Part shown: positions 1 to 7,571 of the stretch, in pieces
How the letters are laid out: the number at the start of each line of letters is the position of its first letter
Numbering within the stretch: position 1 is the first letter of the stretch
NCBI GenBank assembly: GCA_013362835.1
Contig: JABFVJ010000258.1
Location: 1-9,877, forward strand
Direction: 5' to 3'
DNA from: Nonomuraea sp.
GTDB lineage: Bacteria; Actinomycetota; Actinomycetes; Streptosporangiales; Streptosporangiaceae
Length of the DNA stretch: 9,877 nt
Made by a program: the position numbers and the translations under genes
The notes under the pieces: model-generated
Seen by the model: only the letters and a program-made list of their open reading frames with translations
What the model was told of the DNA's origin: nothing
Databases searched by the model: none

Positions 1-600
1 CCTTATGCGGTCTTCGACAACTCCGGCCAGGACTGCTGCGCCCGCTCGCGCATCCTCGTCCAGGCCGACGTGTACGACGAGTTCCTGGAACGCCTGTCGG
101 CGGCCGTACGCGGCGTCAAGGTCGGCGACCCGCTGGAGGAGTCCACCGAGATGGGCCCGCTGATCAGCGCCGAACACCTGGAACGGGTCCGGGGCTTCGT
201 CGAGGGCACGCCCTTCCTCCAGGGCGACTGCCCGGCGGGCAAGGGCTACTGGTTCCCGCCGACCGTGCTGACCTCGAAGGTCACCGACCGGGCGTTCACC
301 GAGGAGATCTTCGGGCCGGTCGTGTCGGTGGTGCCGTTCGCCGACGAGGCCGAGGCCGTACGCATCGCCAACGACACCCCGTACGGGCTGAGCGGGTCCA
401 TCTGGACCCGTGACGTGGGACGCGCGCTGCGCGTGGCCCGCGCGGTCGAGTCGGGGGCGCTGTCGGTGAACTCGCACTCCTCGGTGCGCTACTGGACCCC
501 GTTCGGCGGCTTCAAGCAGTCGGGCCTCGGCAGGGAGCTCGGCCCGGACGCCCTGGCGGCGTTCACCGAGACCAAGAACGTCTTCATCTCATGGGAGTGA
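1..600 (+). CDS. NAD(P)-dependent aldehyde dehydrogenase, C-terminal part (5' end outside window)
   Basis: The frame is open from base 1, so the gene begins upstream; judging by the family, roughly the first 290 residues are missing. The visible part opens just before the catalytic motif GQDCCAR, whose first Cys (bases 34-36) aligns with the thiol nucleophile of the ALDH superfamily. Later come EEIFGPVV (around base 301), where the second Glu matches the cofactor-ribose-contacting Glu of ALDHs, and PFGGFKQSGLGRE (from about base 499). The protein ends FTETKNVFISWE, a normal ALDH C-terminus. The enzyme would oxidise an aldehyde to the acid in the cytoplasm. The SDR and the gamma-glutamyl-GABA-hydrolase-like gene that follow suggest an aldehyde from amine or polyamine breakdown, possibly gamma-glutamylated. 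That substrate is inference; family membership is secure. The internal GTG at base 70 is not the real start. Confidence 0.93.
   Translation, partial: PYAVFDNSGQDCCARSRILVQADVYDEFLERLSAAVRGVKVGDPLEESTEMGPLISAEHLERVRGFVEGTPFLQGDCPAGKGYWFPPTVLTSKVTDRAFTEEIFGPVVSVVPFADEAEAVRIANDTPYGLSGSIWTRDVGRALRVARAVESGALSVNSHSSVRYWTPFGGFKQSGLGRELGPDALAAFTETKNVFISWE
593..597 (+). promoter_or_regulatory. Shine-Dalgarno site deciding the SDR start
   Basis: GGGAG lies 8 nt before GTG 606 and overlaps the end of the aldehyde dehydrogenase gene. The upstream in-frame ATG at 591 lies just in front of this motif and has no comparable site, so GTG 606 is the better start. Confidence 0.7.
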
Positions 601-605
601 AACAA

Positions 606-1370
606 GTGCAGCGTTTGCAGGGCCGGGTGGCCGTCATCACCGGGGCGGGGAGCGGGATCGGGCTGGCCACGGCGCGCAGGTTCGCCGAGGAGGGCGCGAA
701 GGTCGTCTGCGTCGACATCGACGAGGAGGCGGGCGCCAAGGTCGCGAACGAGGTCGGCGGCATCTTCGTCAAGGCCGACGTGACCAGCGAGGACGACGTC
801 GTCCGCATGTACCGGACGGCGTTCGACACCTACGGCCGCGTGGACGTCGCCTTCAACAACGCCGGCATCTCGCCGCCCGACGACGACTCGATCCTGGAGA
901 CCGGCATCGACGCCTGGCGCCGGGTCCAGGAGGTGAACCTGACCAGCGTCTACCTGTGCTGCAAGCACGTCATCCCGTACATGCGGGAGCAGGGCAAGGG
1001 CTCGATCATCAACACCGCCTCGTTCGTGGCCGTGATGGGGTCGGCCACGTCGCAGATCTCGTACACGGCCTCCAAGGGCGGCGTGCTGGCGATGTCGCGC
1101 GAGCTGGGCGTGCAGTTCGCCCGCGAGGGCATCCGGGTCAACGCGCTGTGCCCGGGGCCGGTGAACACGCCGCTGCTGCAGGAGCTGTTCGCCAAGGACC
1201 CGGAGCGGGCCCAGCGGCGCCTGGTGCACATCCCGGTGGGCCGCTTCGCCGAGGCGTCGGAGATCGCGGCGGCGGTGGCGTTCCTGGCCAGCGACGACGC
1301 CTCGTTCATCACGGGCGCGGAGTTCCTGGTCGACGGCGGCATCTCCGGCGCGTACGTGACGCCGCTGTGA
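606..1370 (+). CDS. Short-chain dehydrogenase/reductase, classical SDR family
   Basis: A 254-residue cytoplasmic oxidoreductase with every classical SDR signature: the nucleotide-binding TGAGSGIG (residues 12-19), Asp37 at the end of beta-2 (VDID), which usually indicates NAD(H) rather than NADP(H), NNAG (84-87), and the tetrad Asn111, Ser139, Tyr153, Lys157 (SYTASK). The CPGPVNTPL segment and the C-terminal FITGAEFLVDGG are also typical. Automated pipelines often call such proteins 3-oxoacyl-ACP reductase, but the setting argues against fatty-acid synthesis: it starts 5 nt after an aldehyde dehydrogenase and overlaps an amidohydrolase by 4 nt. Mycobacterium tuberculosis has a comparable cluster (a glutamine-synthetase-like gene, a GATase, aldC and an SDR). 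The likely role is oxidising or reducing an alcohol/aldehyde intermediate of amine catabolism; the substrate is unknown. I prefer GTG 606 to ATG 591 because of the SD site. Confidence 0.92.
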   Translation: MQRLQGRVAVITGAGSGIGLATARRFAEEGAKVVCVDIDEEAGAKVANEVGGIFVKADVTSEDDVVRMYRTAFDTYGRVDVAFNNAGISPPDDDSILETGIDAWRRVQEVNLTSVYLCCKHVIPYMREQGKGSIINTASFVAVMGSATSQISYTASKGGVLAMSRELGVQFAREGIRVNALCPGPVNTPLLQELFAKDPERAQRRLVHIPVGRFAEASEIAAAVAFLASDDASFITGAEFLVDGGISGAYVTPL

Positions 1371-2056
1371 CCCGTCCTGTCATCGGGATCACCACGTACG
1401 TGGAGCCCGCGCGGTACACGGTGTGGGACCTGCCCGTCGCGCTCCTGCCGTACATGTACGTCGAGAAGGTGACGGCGGCCGGCGGGCAGCCCGTGCTGCT
1501 GCCCCCGGCGGGCGACCCGGCGGGGCTCGTGGGCCGCCTGGACGGGCTCATCCTGGCCGGCGGCGGCGACATCGCCCCCGCCAGGTACGCCGAGCCTCGG
1601 CACGAGCGCACCGGGTACGTCCGCGAGTTCCGCGACGAGGCCGAGTTCGCGCTCATGGCGGCGGCCCTCGACGCCGGGCTGCCGTACCTGGGCATCTGCC
1701 GCGGCCTCCAGGTGCTCAACGTCGCCCTGGGCGGCAGCCTGCACCAGCACCTGCCCGACGTGGTCGGCCACACCGGCCACTCCCCCGCGCCCGGCGAGTT
1801 CGGCGACCTGCCGGTCGTCCCCGTCCCCGGCAGCCGCCTGGCGACGGCGCTGGGGGCGGTCCCCGTGACGGTCCCGCACTACCACCACCAGGCCGTCGAC
1901 CGCCTGGCCCCCGGGCTGACCGTCACCGCGACGGCCGAGGACGGCACGATCGAGGCGGTGGAGCTGGACTCCGGCGGCTTCGCGATGGCGGTGCAGTGGC
2001 ACCCGGAGGCGGCGGGCGACCTCGCGCTCTTCGAGGCGCTCACAGCCGCCTGCTGA
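1367..2056 (+). CDS. Class I glutamine amidotransferase-like hydrolase (gamma-glutamyl-GABA hydrolase/PuuD type, peptidase family C26)
   Basis: A 229-residue cytoplasmic hydrolase. The class I amidotransferase triad is visible: nucleophile Cys111 in GICRGLQ, with His212 and Glu214 in QWHPEA. The N-terminal PVIGITTY, the LDGLILAGGGDI block (59-69) and YHHQAVD are typical of the PuuD/C26 family. Family members free GABA or related acids from gamma-glutamyl conjugates by cutting the gamma-glutamyl amide bond. The GTG start shares a GTGA overlap with the SDR stop codon, so the two are translationally coupled and the ALDH-SDR-GATase order is an operon. In polyamine or ethanolamine utilisation this would be the last step, after gamma-glutamylation and oxidation. 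The true substrate cannot be read from sequence. The gene is followed by an AT-rich spacer and I see no clear terminator. Confidence 0.9.
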   Translation: MTRPVIGITTYVEPARYTVWDLPVALLPYMYVEKVTAAGGQPVLLPPAGDPAGLVGRLDGLILAGGGDIAPARYAEPRHERTGYVREFRDEAEFALMAAALDAGLPYLGICRGLQVLNVALGGSLHQHLPDVVGHTGHSPAPGEFGDLPVVPVPGSRLATALGAVPVTVPHYHHQAVDRLAPGLTVTATAEDGTIEAVELDSGGFAMAVQWHPEAAGDLALFEALTAAC

Positions 2057-2245
2057 AGCGGTTACTGGAAAGCTTCTTTACCTTTTCTGCGGCAACAAAA
2101 GCGGCGAAATGCCTGCTCAGGGGGCCATACCACGGCGTTATAGACAACTTGTTGGGTACCGGGTCGCGCCATCCCGGTGTCACCCTGTGTTCATCCCCAG
2201 CCGGCCGGGGCTCTTCCACTCCACACCCCCCTGAGGAGCCAGAGA
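2057..2245. other. AT-rich intergenic spacer, probable promoter and 5' UTR of the M4 protease
   Basis: This 189-nt gap contains the most AT-rich stretch I see in the window (about 2060-2155, with runs such as TTCTTTACCTTTTCT and CAACAAAA). A −10-like TATAGA lies at 2139-2144, but no good −35 is found at the right distance, so the promoter is only suggested. An imperfect inverted repeat, ACCGGG (2158-2163) with CCCGGT (2173-2178), could be an operator or a 5' UTR hairpin. I see no U-tract terminator for the upstream operon and no credible small ORF. Confidence 0.4.
2233..2238 (+). promoter_or_regulatory. Shine-Dalgarno site deciding the M4 protease start
   Basis: GAGGAG lies 7 nt before GTG 2246. 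Starting there places a textbook signal peptide (MNPKLRLGAAAMLALAL) at the N-terminus. The longer in-frame GTG at 2177 would put 23 non-signal-like residues in front of it. Confidence 0.8.
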
Positions 2246-4573
2246 GTGAACCCCAAACTCAGGTTGGGGGCTGCCGCAATGCTCGCGCTAGCCCTGACCA
2301 CCAGCACGCTTGTGGGCGCCACGAGCGCGACAGCCCAAGCATCGCCGGTGGCCGATCCTCCCAGCCCCGACGAGCGCAGGAACGCGATCGCCACCGCGCA
2401 CAGCGCGATCCTGGCCGACTCGGCGGCACTGCTGGCATCCGAGCAGGACACGTTCACGCTGACGTCCACGGTCGAAGGCGTCCGCGGCCTGCAGTACCTG
2501 ACCTACGCCCGTACGCACGCGGGTCTGCCCGTGTACGGCGGCGACGTGGTCGTCGCCACCGACGCGTCCGGCGCGGTGGTCGACACGGTCACCACCGGAC
2601 AGCAGTCCAAGATCAGCATCGGCACCAAGGCGAAGGTGACGGCGGCCGCCGCCGCCGTGACGGCCAGGGCCAAGGTGGCCCGCGTCGAGACCGTCGCCAC
2701 GCCCGTCCTGTCCGTCCACGCCACCACGGCCAAGCCGCGGCTGGCGTACGAGGTCCTGGTCACCGGCGCTAACGCCACCGGTCACGAGACCAAGCTCCAC
2801 GTGTACGTGGACGCGGTCACCGGCAAGGTGATCGACTCCTGGGACGAGGTCCGCGACGGCACCGGCAACAGCTACTACAACGGCACCGTCACCATCGACA
2901 CCACCCCGTCGTACTCGATGCGCGACCCGCGCAGGAGCGGCGTCCAGTGTGGCGGCCAGAACGGCGCCGTCTACACCAAGACGACCGACACCTGGGGCAA
3001 CGGCTCCGGCACCAACCTGGAGACCGCCTGCGTCGACGCGCTCTACGCCGCGCAGCGCGAATGGGACATGCTGAGCGCCTGGCTCGGCCGCAACGGCATC
3101 AACGGCCAGGGCGGCGGCTACCCGGCGCGCGTCGGCCTCGCCGACGTCAACGCCTACTGGAACGGCCAGTACGGCTCGTTCGGCCACAACTCCGCCAACT
3201 CCCAGCAGCTCACCTCCATGGACGTGGTGGGCCACGAGTTCGGCCACGGCATCTTCCAGTTCACCAGCGGCGGCTCGGGCAGCGGCAACGAGACCGGTGG
3301 CATGAACGAGTCCACCGGCGACATCTTCGGCGCGCTCACCGAGGCGTACGCCAACAACCCGAGCGACCCGCCGGACTACACGGTCGGCGAGGAGGTCAAC
3401 CTCTCCGGCTCGGGGCCGATCAGGAACATGTACAACCCGGGCGCCCTCGGGCACCCGAACTGCTACAGCACCGCCATCCCGAACACGGAGGTGCACGCGG
3501 CCGCCGGCCCGCAGAACCACTGGTTCTACCTGGTCGCCGAGGGCACCAACCCCTCGGGCAAGCCCGCGAGCTCCCGCTGTGACAACGGCGCGGCGATCAC
3601 CGGCATCGGCATCCGCAAGGCCGGCGAGATCTTCATGTCCGCGCTGAACATGAAGACCCAGCCGTGGAACCACGCCAAGGCCAGGGTCGCGACCCTGCGG
3701 GCCGCCCAGCAGCTGTACCCGAACAGCTGCACCGAGTTCAACGTGGTCAAGAGCGCCTGGGACGGCGTCAGCGTACGCGCCCAGTCCGGTGAGCCGACCT
3801 GCAACCAGCAGGGCAACGACTTCTCGGTCACCCTCCAGCCCGCGTCCGGCACCGTCACGCCGGGCCAGAGCACCACGACCCAGGTCAGGACCACCGTGAC
3901 CAGCGGTTCCGCGCAGTCGATCACCCTGCGGACCGGCACCCTGCCGTCCGGCGTGACCGCCTCGTTCAACCCGGCCACGATCACCGCCGGCCAGACCTCG
4001 ACGCTGACGGTCTCCACGACCGCGTCGGCGGCGCAGGGCAACGTCTCCATCGGCATCACCGCCGACGGGGCCGACGTGGACCGGCAGGCCACGTACAACC
4101 TGCAGATCGGGCAGAGCGCGCCGGACGACTACTCCTTCGGCGTCACCCCGTCGTCGGCCTCGGTGCAGGCGGGCGCCTCGGCCACGGCCACGATCAGCAC
4201 GCAGGTCACCGCGGGCCAGGCGCAGAGTGTGGCGCTGTCGGCGAGCAACGTGCCCTCGGGCGTGACCGTCAGCTTCAGCCCGGCGACGATCACGTCCGGC
4301 CAGTCGTCCACGGTGACGATCGCCACCACGAGCGGCGTCACGCCGAACACGTACACGATCAGCCTGAACGGCGACGGCGCGAGTGCCGACCACTCGGCCT
4401 CGTTCAGCCTGACGGTGGGCGGCGACCAGGGCACCACGTGGCAGACCTGGACGGCGTACACGGCCGGACAGACGGTCTCCTACCAGGGCGTCAACTACCG
4501 CTGCCTGCAGTCGCACACCAGCCTGCCGGGCTGGGAGCCGCCCAACACGCCTGCCCTCTGGCAGCCGATCTAA
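2246..4573 (+). CDS. Secreted M4 (thermolysin-like) zinc metalloprotease with Ig-like and chitin-binding modules
   Basis: A 775-residue secreted endopeptidase precursor. Layout: signal peptide 1-32 (possible cleavage after ATA-30 or AQA-32); FTP-type propeptide about 66-110 (GLQYLTYARTHAGLPVYGGD); PepSY-like propeptide about 130-200 (LHVYVDAVTGKVIDSWDEV); catalytic domain about 205-519; two Ig-like domains about 524-620 and 628-725; CBM5/12-type chitin-binding module about 730-775 ([22 protein letters not shown]). Zinc ligands are His330 and His334 of HEFGH with catalytic Glu331, and Glu355 in NESTGD; Asp359 orients the first histidine. His417 in TEVHAAAGP corresponds to the transition-state His of thermolysin. 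The FTP/PepSY part should act as chaperone and inhibitor until autoprocessing outside the cell. The last 148 residues closely match the C-terminus of the next gene, so both enzymes should be directed to the same polymer, probably chitin. Probably expressed from a promoter in the spacer upstream. Confidence 0.95.
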   Translation: MNPKLRLGAAAMLALALTTSTLVGATSATAQASPVADPPSPDERRNAIATAHSAILADSAALLASEQDTFTLTSTVEGVRGLQYLTYARTHAGLPVYGGDVVVATDASGAVVDTVTTGQQSKISIGTKAKVTAAAAAVTARAKVARVETVATPVLSVHATTAKPRLAYEVLVTGANATGHETKLHVYVDAVTGKVIDSWDEVRDGTGNSYYNGTVTIDTTPSYSMRDPRRSGVQCGGQNGAVYTKTTDTWGNGSGTNLETACVDALYAAQREWDMLSAWLGRNGINGQGGGYPARVGLADVNAYWNGQYGSFGHNSANSQQLTSMDVVGHEFGHGIFQFTSGGSGSGNETGGMNESTGDIFGALTEAYANNPSDPPDYTVGEEVNLSGSGPIRNMYNPGALGHPNCYSTAIPNTEVHAAAGPQNHWFYLVAEGTNPSGKPASSRCDNGAAITGIGIRKAGEIFMSALNMKTQPWNHAKARVATLRAAQQLYPNSCTEFNVVKSAWDGVSVRAQSGEPTCNQQGNDFSVTLQPASGTVTPGQSTTTQVRTTVTSGSAQSITLRTGTLPSGVTASFNPATITAGQTSTLTVSTTASAAQGNVSIGITADGADVDRQATYNLQIGQSAPDDYSFGVTPSSASVQAGASATATISTQVTAGQAQSVALSASNVPSGVTVSFSPATITSGQSSTVTIATTSGVTPNTYTISLNGDGASADHSASFSLTVGGDQGTTWQTWTAYTAGQTVSYQGVNYRCLQSHTSLPGWEPPNTPALWQPI
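4127..4570 (+). repeat. Copy 1 of the Ig-like plus chitin-binding cassette
   Basis: Residues 628-775 of the M4 protease. Aligned by eye with copy 2 in the M28 gene (5580-6026), about 29 of 148 residues differ, roughly 80% identity, with one single-residue gap just before the chitin-binding module. Many synonymous sites also differ, so this is not a recent duplication. The other Ig-like domain of the M4 protease (about 524-620) is clearly more divergent. Confidence 0.9.
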
Positions 4574-4585
4574 GTCGCACGACCT

Positions 4586-4611
4586 GGGCGGCCACGCCGG
4601 GGTGGCCGCCC
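4586..4611 (+). terminator. Intergenic hairpin between the two protease genes (possible terminator or attenuator)
   Basis: A perfect 10-bp inverted repeat, GGGCGGCCAC / GTGGCCGCCC, with a 6-nt loop, starting 12 nt after the M4 stop codon. No T-tract follows, so it may be a weak actinomycete terminator, a partial attenuator, or a 3'-end stabiliser. A smaller CCCC-TTC-GGGG hairpin follows at 4617-4627. The M28 gene starts at 4650 and could still be reached by read-through. Confidence 0.55.
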
Positions 4612-4637
4612 ACCCTCCCCTTCGGGGCCCCTCTTAG

Positions 4638-6029
<1,392 letters not shown>

Positions 6030-6032
6030 CAC

Positions 6033-6064
6033 CGCGCGCGGGCCGGTCTCCCGGCCCGCGCGCG
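6033..6064 (+). terminator. Hairpin terminator after the M28 gene
   Basis: A perfect 14-bp GC stem, CGCGCGCGGGCCGG / CCGGCCCGCGCGCG, closes on the tetraloop TCTC and begins 3 nt after the stop codon. No T-run follows, which is common for actinomycete terminators. Confidence 0.75.
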
Positions 6065-6120
6065 CCGGCTGCCGCGTGCGAGCTGACCTGCCATGACCGG
6101 CTCGTGCGCGGCCACCAACA

Positions 6121-6160
6121 CGGCCGCGGCCCCGCCTCTCCGGGGCCGCGGCCGCTTTTT
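6121..6160 (+). terminator. Rho-independent terminator with T-tract
   Basis: A perfect 14-bp stem (6121-6134 with 6141-6154, CGGCCGCGGCCCCG / CGGGGCCGCGGCCG) with a 6-nt loop is followed by CTTTTT at 6155-6160. It is the only hairpin in the window with a proper U-tract and probably insulates the glycine operon from the protease genes. The 56 nt between this and the previous hairpin contain nothing I recognise. Confidence 0.85.
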
Positions 6161-6187
6161 CGTGCTTGCGGTGTGACGGACCGATAC

Positions 6188-6217
6188 GCGACAACACCCC
6201 CATGGGCGCACTAGGCT
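6188..6217 (+). promoter_or_regulatory. Candidate housekeeping-sigma promoter of the gcvT operon
   Basis: GCGACA (6188-6193, compare TTGACA) and TAGGCT (6212-6217, compare TANNNT) are separated by 18 nt. Transcription would begin around 6223-6226, about 12-15 nt before the first riboswitch helix, which is a sensible position. The −35 match is partial. Confidence 0.5.
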
Positions 6218-6237
6218 GACGGACATCACCGGCGAAA

Positions 6238-6325
6238 CCGTGCGGGAGAGCACTCTGACATCCGGTCAGGGTCCCTGAAGGAGCAAGCCCTCCCCGCGAA
6301 CCTCTCAAGGCAAAGGACCGCGCGG
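6238..6325 (+). promoter_or_regulatory. Glycine aptamer 1
   Basis: P1 is an 8-bp helix, CCGTGCGG (6238-6245) with CCGCGCGG (6318-6325), containing one U-G wobble. Inside are GGGAGAG (6244-6250), CTGAAGGAGCAA and, at the 3' side, CCTCTCAAGGCAAAGGACC (6301-6319), a good match to the consensus glycine aptamer core. Confidence 0.9.
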
Positions 6326-6358
6326 CTACCTCATGAGGGCGTCCTCATGGGGAGGTGA

Positions 6359-6444
6359 CCTCTGGAAAGCAGGCCCTCAGGGCCTCGCCGAAGGTGAAAG
6401 TCCGGCAAAACTCGGGCGAAGCTCTCAGGCATCCATGACAGAGG
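6359..6444 (+). promoter_or_regulatory. Glycine aptamer 2
   Basis: P1 pairs CCTCTG (6359-6364) with CAGAGG (6439-6444). The core shows TGGAAAG, GCCGAAGGTGAAAG and GCTCTCAGGC (6421-6430). The stretch after GGC is CATCCATGA rather than the A-rich sequence in aptamer 1; this variant segment is the one that recurs downstream in the expression platform. Confidence 0.88.
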
Positions 6445-6473
6445 GGGAGGATGCTGGCATCCAATCCTGTCCC

Positions 6474-6477
6474 GAGG
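6474..6477 (+). promoter_or_regulatory. Shine-Dalgarno site of gcvT
   Basis: GAGG (within CGAGGTGC) lies 8 nt before ATG 6486. It fixes the gcvT start; the in-frame ATG at 6333 lies inside the riboswitch and would translate aptamer 2. GAGGT (6474-6478) is also complementary to ACCTC at 6358-6362, in the 5' strand of aptamer 2 P1. Confidence 0.7.
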
Positions 6478-6485
6478 TGCGACAC

Positions 6486-7571
6486 ATGTCCCGACCTACG
6501 CCGCTACGAGACGTCCACGAGGCCCTTGGCGCCACGCTCACCGACTTCGCGGGGTGGCTCATGCCCCTGCGGTACGGGAGCGAGTCCGCGGAGCACAACG
6601 CCGTACGCCAGGCGGCCGGGCTGTTCGACCTCTCGCACATGGGCGAGATCTTCCTGACCGGCCCGCAGGCGGGCCAGGCGCTGGACTACGCGCTGGTCGG
6701 CCACCTGTCGGCGCTCGCGCCCGGCCGCGCCAGATACACGATGATCGTGAACGAGCGCGGCGGGGTGCTCGACGACCTCATCGTCTACCGGCTCGGCGAC
6801 GAGGAGTTCATGGTCGTGGCGAACGCCTCGAACTATGAAATGGTCGCGGATGAGCTGAAAAATCGCGCTAAGGCGTATGAAGTGGTCGTTGAGGACCGCT
6901 CCGAGCAGTACGCCCTGATCGCCGTCCAGGGGCCGAAGGCCCAGGAGATCCTGGCCACGCTCACCGACGCCGACCTCGACGGGCTCAAGTACTACGCGGG
7001 CCTGCCCGCGCTGGTCGACGGCCGGCAGGCGCTCATCGCCCGTACCGGCTACACCGGCGAGGACGGCTTCGAGCTGTTCGTCGCCAACCAGGACGCCGTG
7101 CCGCTCTGGCACGCCCTGGAGGCCGCGGGCGAGCCGTACGGGCTCAAGGCCGCCGGCCTGTCCAGCCGCGACACCCTCAGGCTGGAGGCCGGCATGCCGC
7201 TCTACGGCAACGAGCTGAGCTCCGGCCTGACCCCGTTCGACGCGGGGCTGGGCAGAGTGGTGAAATTCGACAAGCCCGGTGACTTCGTCGGCAGGGCGGC
7301 GCTCGAGGCGGTCAAGGACGACCGGCCGCGGCGCCGGCTCGTCGGCCTGGTCGCGCGGGGCCGCCGGGTGCCGCGTCACGGCTACCCGGTCACCCGAGAC
7401 GGCGCCGTCGTCGGCGAGGTCACCAGCGGTGCGCCCTCCCAGACCCTGGGCAAGCCCATCGCGATGGCCTACGTGGACGCCGGGGCCGACGCAGGTCTGG
7501 CCGTGGACATTCGGGGCAGCCATGAACCTATGGACCTGGTCGAGCTGCCCTTCTACAGGAGGAACAAGTGA
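6486..7571 (+). CDS. gcvT: Glycine cleavage system T protein (aminomethyltransferase)
   Basis: A 361-residue cytoplasmic protein of the normal GcvT length. It takes the aminomethyl group from the lipoyl arm of GcvH, releases ammonia and makes 5,10-methylene-tetrahydrofolate. The N-terminal folate-binding domain carries FDLSHMGEI (47-55), [20 protein letters not shown] (83-102) with the conserved catalytic Asp96, and later [12 protein letters not shown] and [18 protein letters not shown]. The C-terminal barrel (about 270-355) includes GYPVTRDG and [21 protein letters not shown]. The first gene after the tandem glycine riboswitch, it ends in a 4-nt GTGA overlap with gcvH. Codons 117-135 (6834-6890) are strikingly rich in A/T-ending codons compared with the rest of the gene (see findings). 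The start at ATG 6486 is supported by the SD site and by homologous N-termini ([13 protein letters not shown]). Confidence 0.97.
   Translation: MSRPTPLRDVHEALGATLTDFAGWLMPLRYGSESAEHNAVRQAAGLFDLSHMGEIFLTGPQAGQALDYALVGHLSALAPGRARYTMIVNERGGVLDDLIVYRLGDEEFMVVANASNYEMVADELKNRAKAYEVVVEDRSEQYALIAVQGPKAQEILATLTDADLDGLKYYAGLPALVDGRQALIARTGYTGEDGFELFVANQDAVPLWHALEAAGEPYGLKAAGLSSRDTLRLEAGMPLYGNELSSGLTPFDAGLGRVVKFDKPGDFVGRAALEAVKDDRPRRRLVGLVARGRRVPRHGYPVTRDGAVVGEVTSGAPSQTLGKPIAMAYVDAGADAGLAVDIRGSHEPMDLVELPFYRRNK

Larger units (their letters stand above)
6226..6485 (+). promoter_or_regulatory. Tandem glycine riboswitch leader of gcvT-gcvH-sdaA
   Basis: The 5' UTR contains two successive copies of the conserved glycine-aptamer core (GGAGAG-like 5' element, GAAGG in the middle, CTCTCAGGC-like 3' element), followed by about 40 nt of expression platform before the gcvT start. 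Glycine riboswitches of this type usually activate glycine-cleavage genes when glycine is abundant, and the downstream genes fit exactly. Leader TCACC (6226-6230) is complementary to linker GGTGA (6354-6358), a candidate leader-linker helix of the kind known in tandem glycine riboswitches. The linker between the two P1 helices is about 33 nt and can fold on itself. The identification rests on conserved motifs and helix pairing seen by eye; a covariance-model search would confirm the boundaries. Confidence 0.92.

Noticed and set aside
2177..2245. Longer start for the M4 protease at GTG 2177
   Set aside because: It adds 23 residues before a clear signal peptide; GTG 2246 has a strong GAGGAG at the right spacing.
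1423..2772. A 449-codon + strand frame crossing from the amidotransferase gene into the M4 protease gene
   Set aside because: Arg/Pro/Gly-rich shadow frame spanning two real genes and the spacer; no domain.
2288..4516. A 742-codon open frame on the − strand opposite the M4 protease
   Set aside because: Its translation is Arg/Gly/Ala/Val-rich and low-complexity, as expected for the antisense of a GC-rich gene. The + strand frame has a signal peptide and all catalytic motifs.
6333..6485. In-frame upstream extension of gcvT from ATG 6333 (51 extra codons)
   Set aside because: It would translate the riboswitch linker and aptamer 2; it lacks family similarity, and ATG 6486 has its own SD and the conserved GcvT N-terminus.
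6451..6657. A 68-codon out-of-frame ORF starting directly after a GAGGGGGAGG purine run
   Set aside because: The purine run abuts the ATG with no proper spacing, the product has no features, and most of it overlaps gcvT in another frame. A regulatory upstream ORF is not excluded but unsupported.
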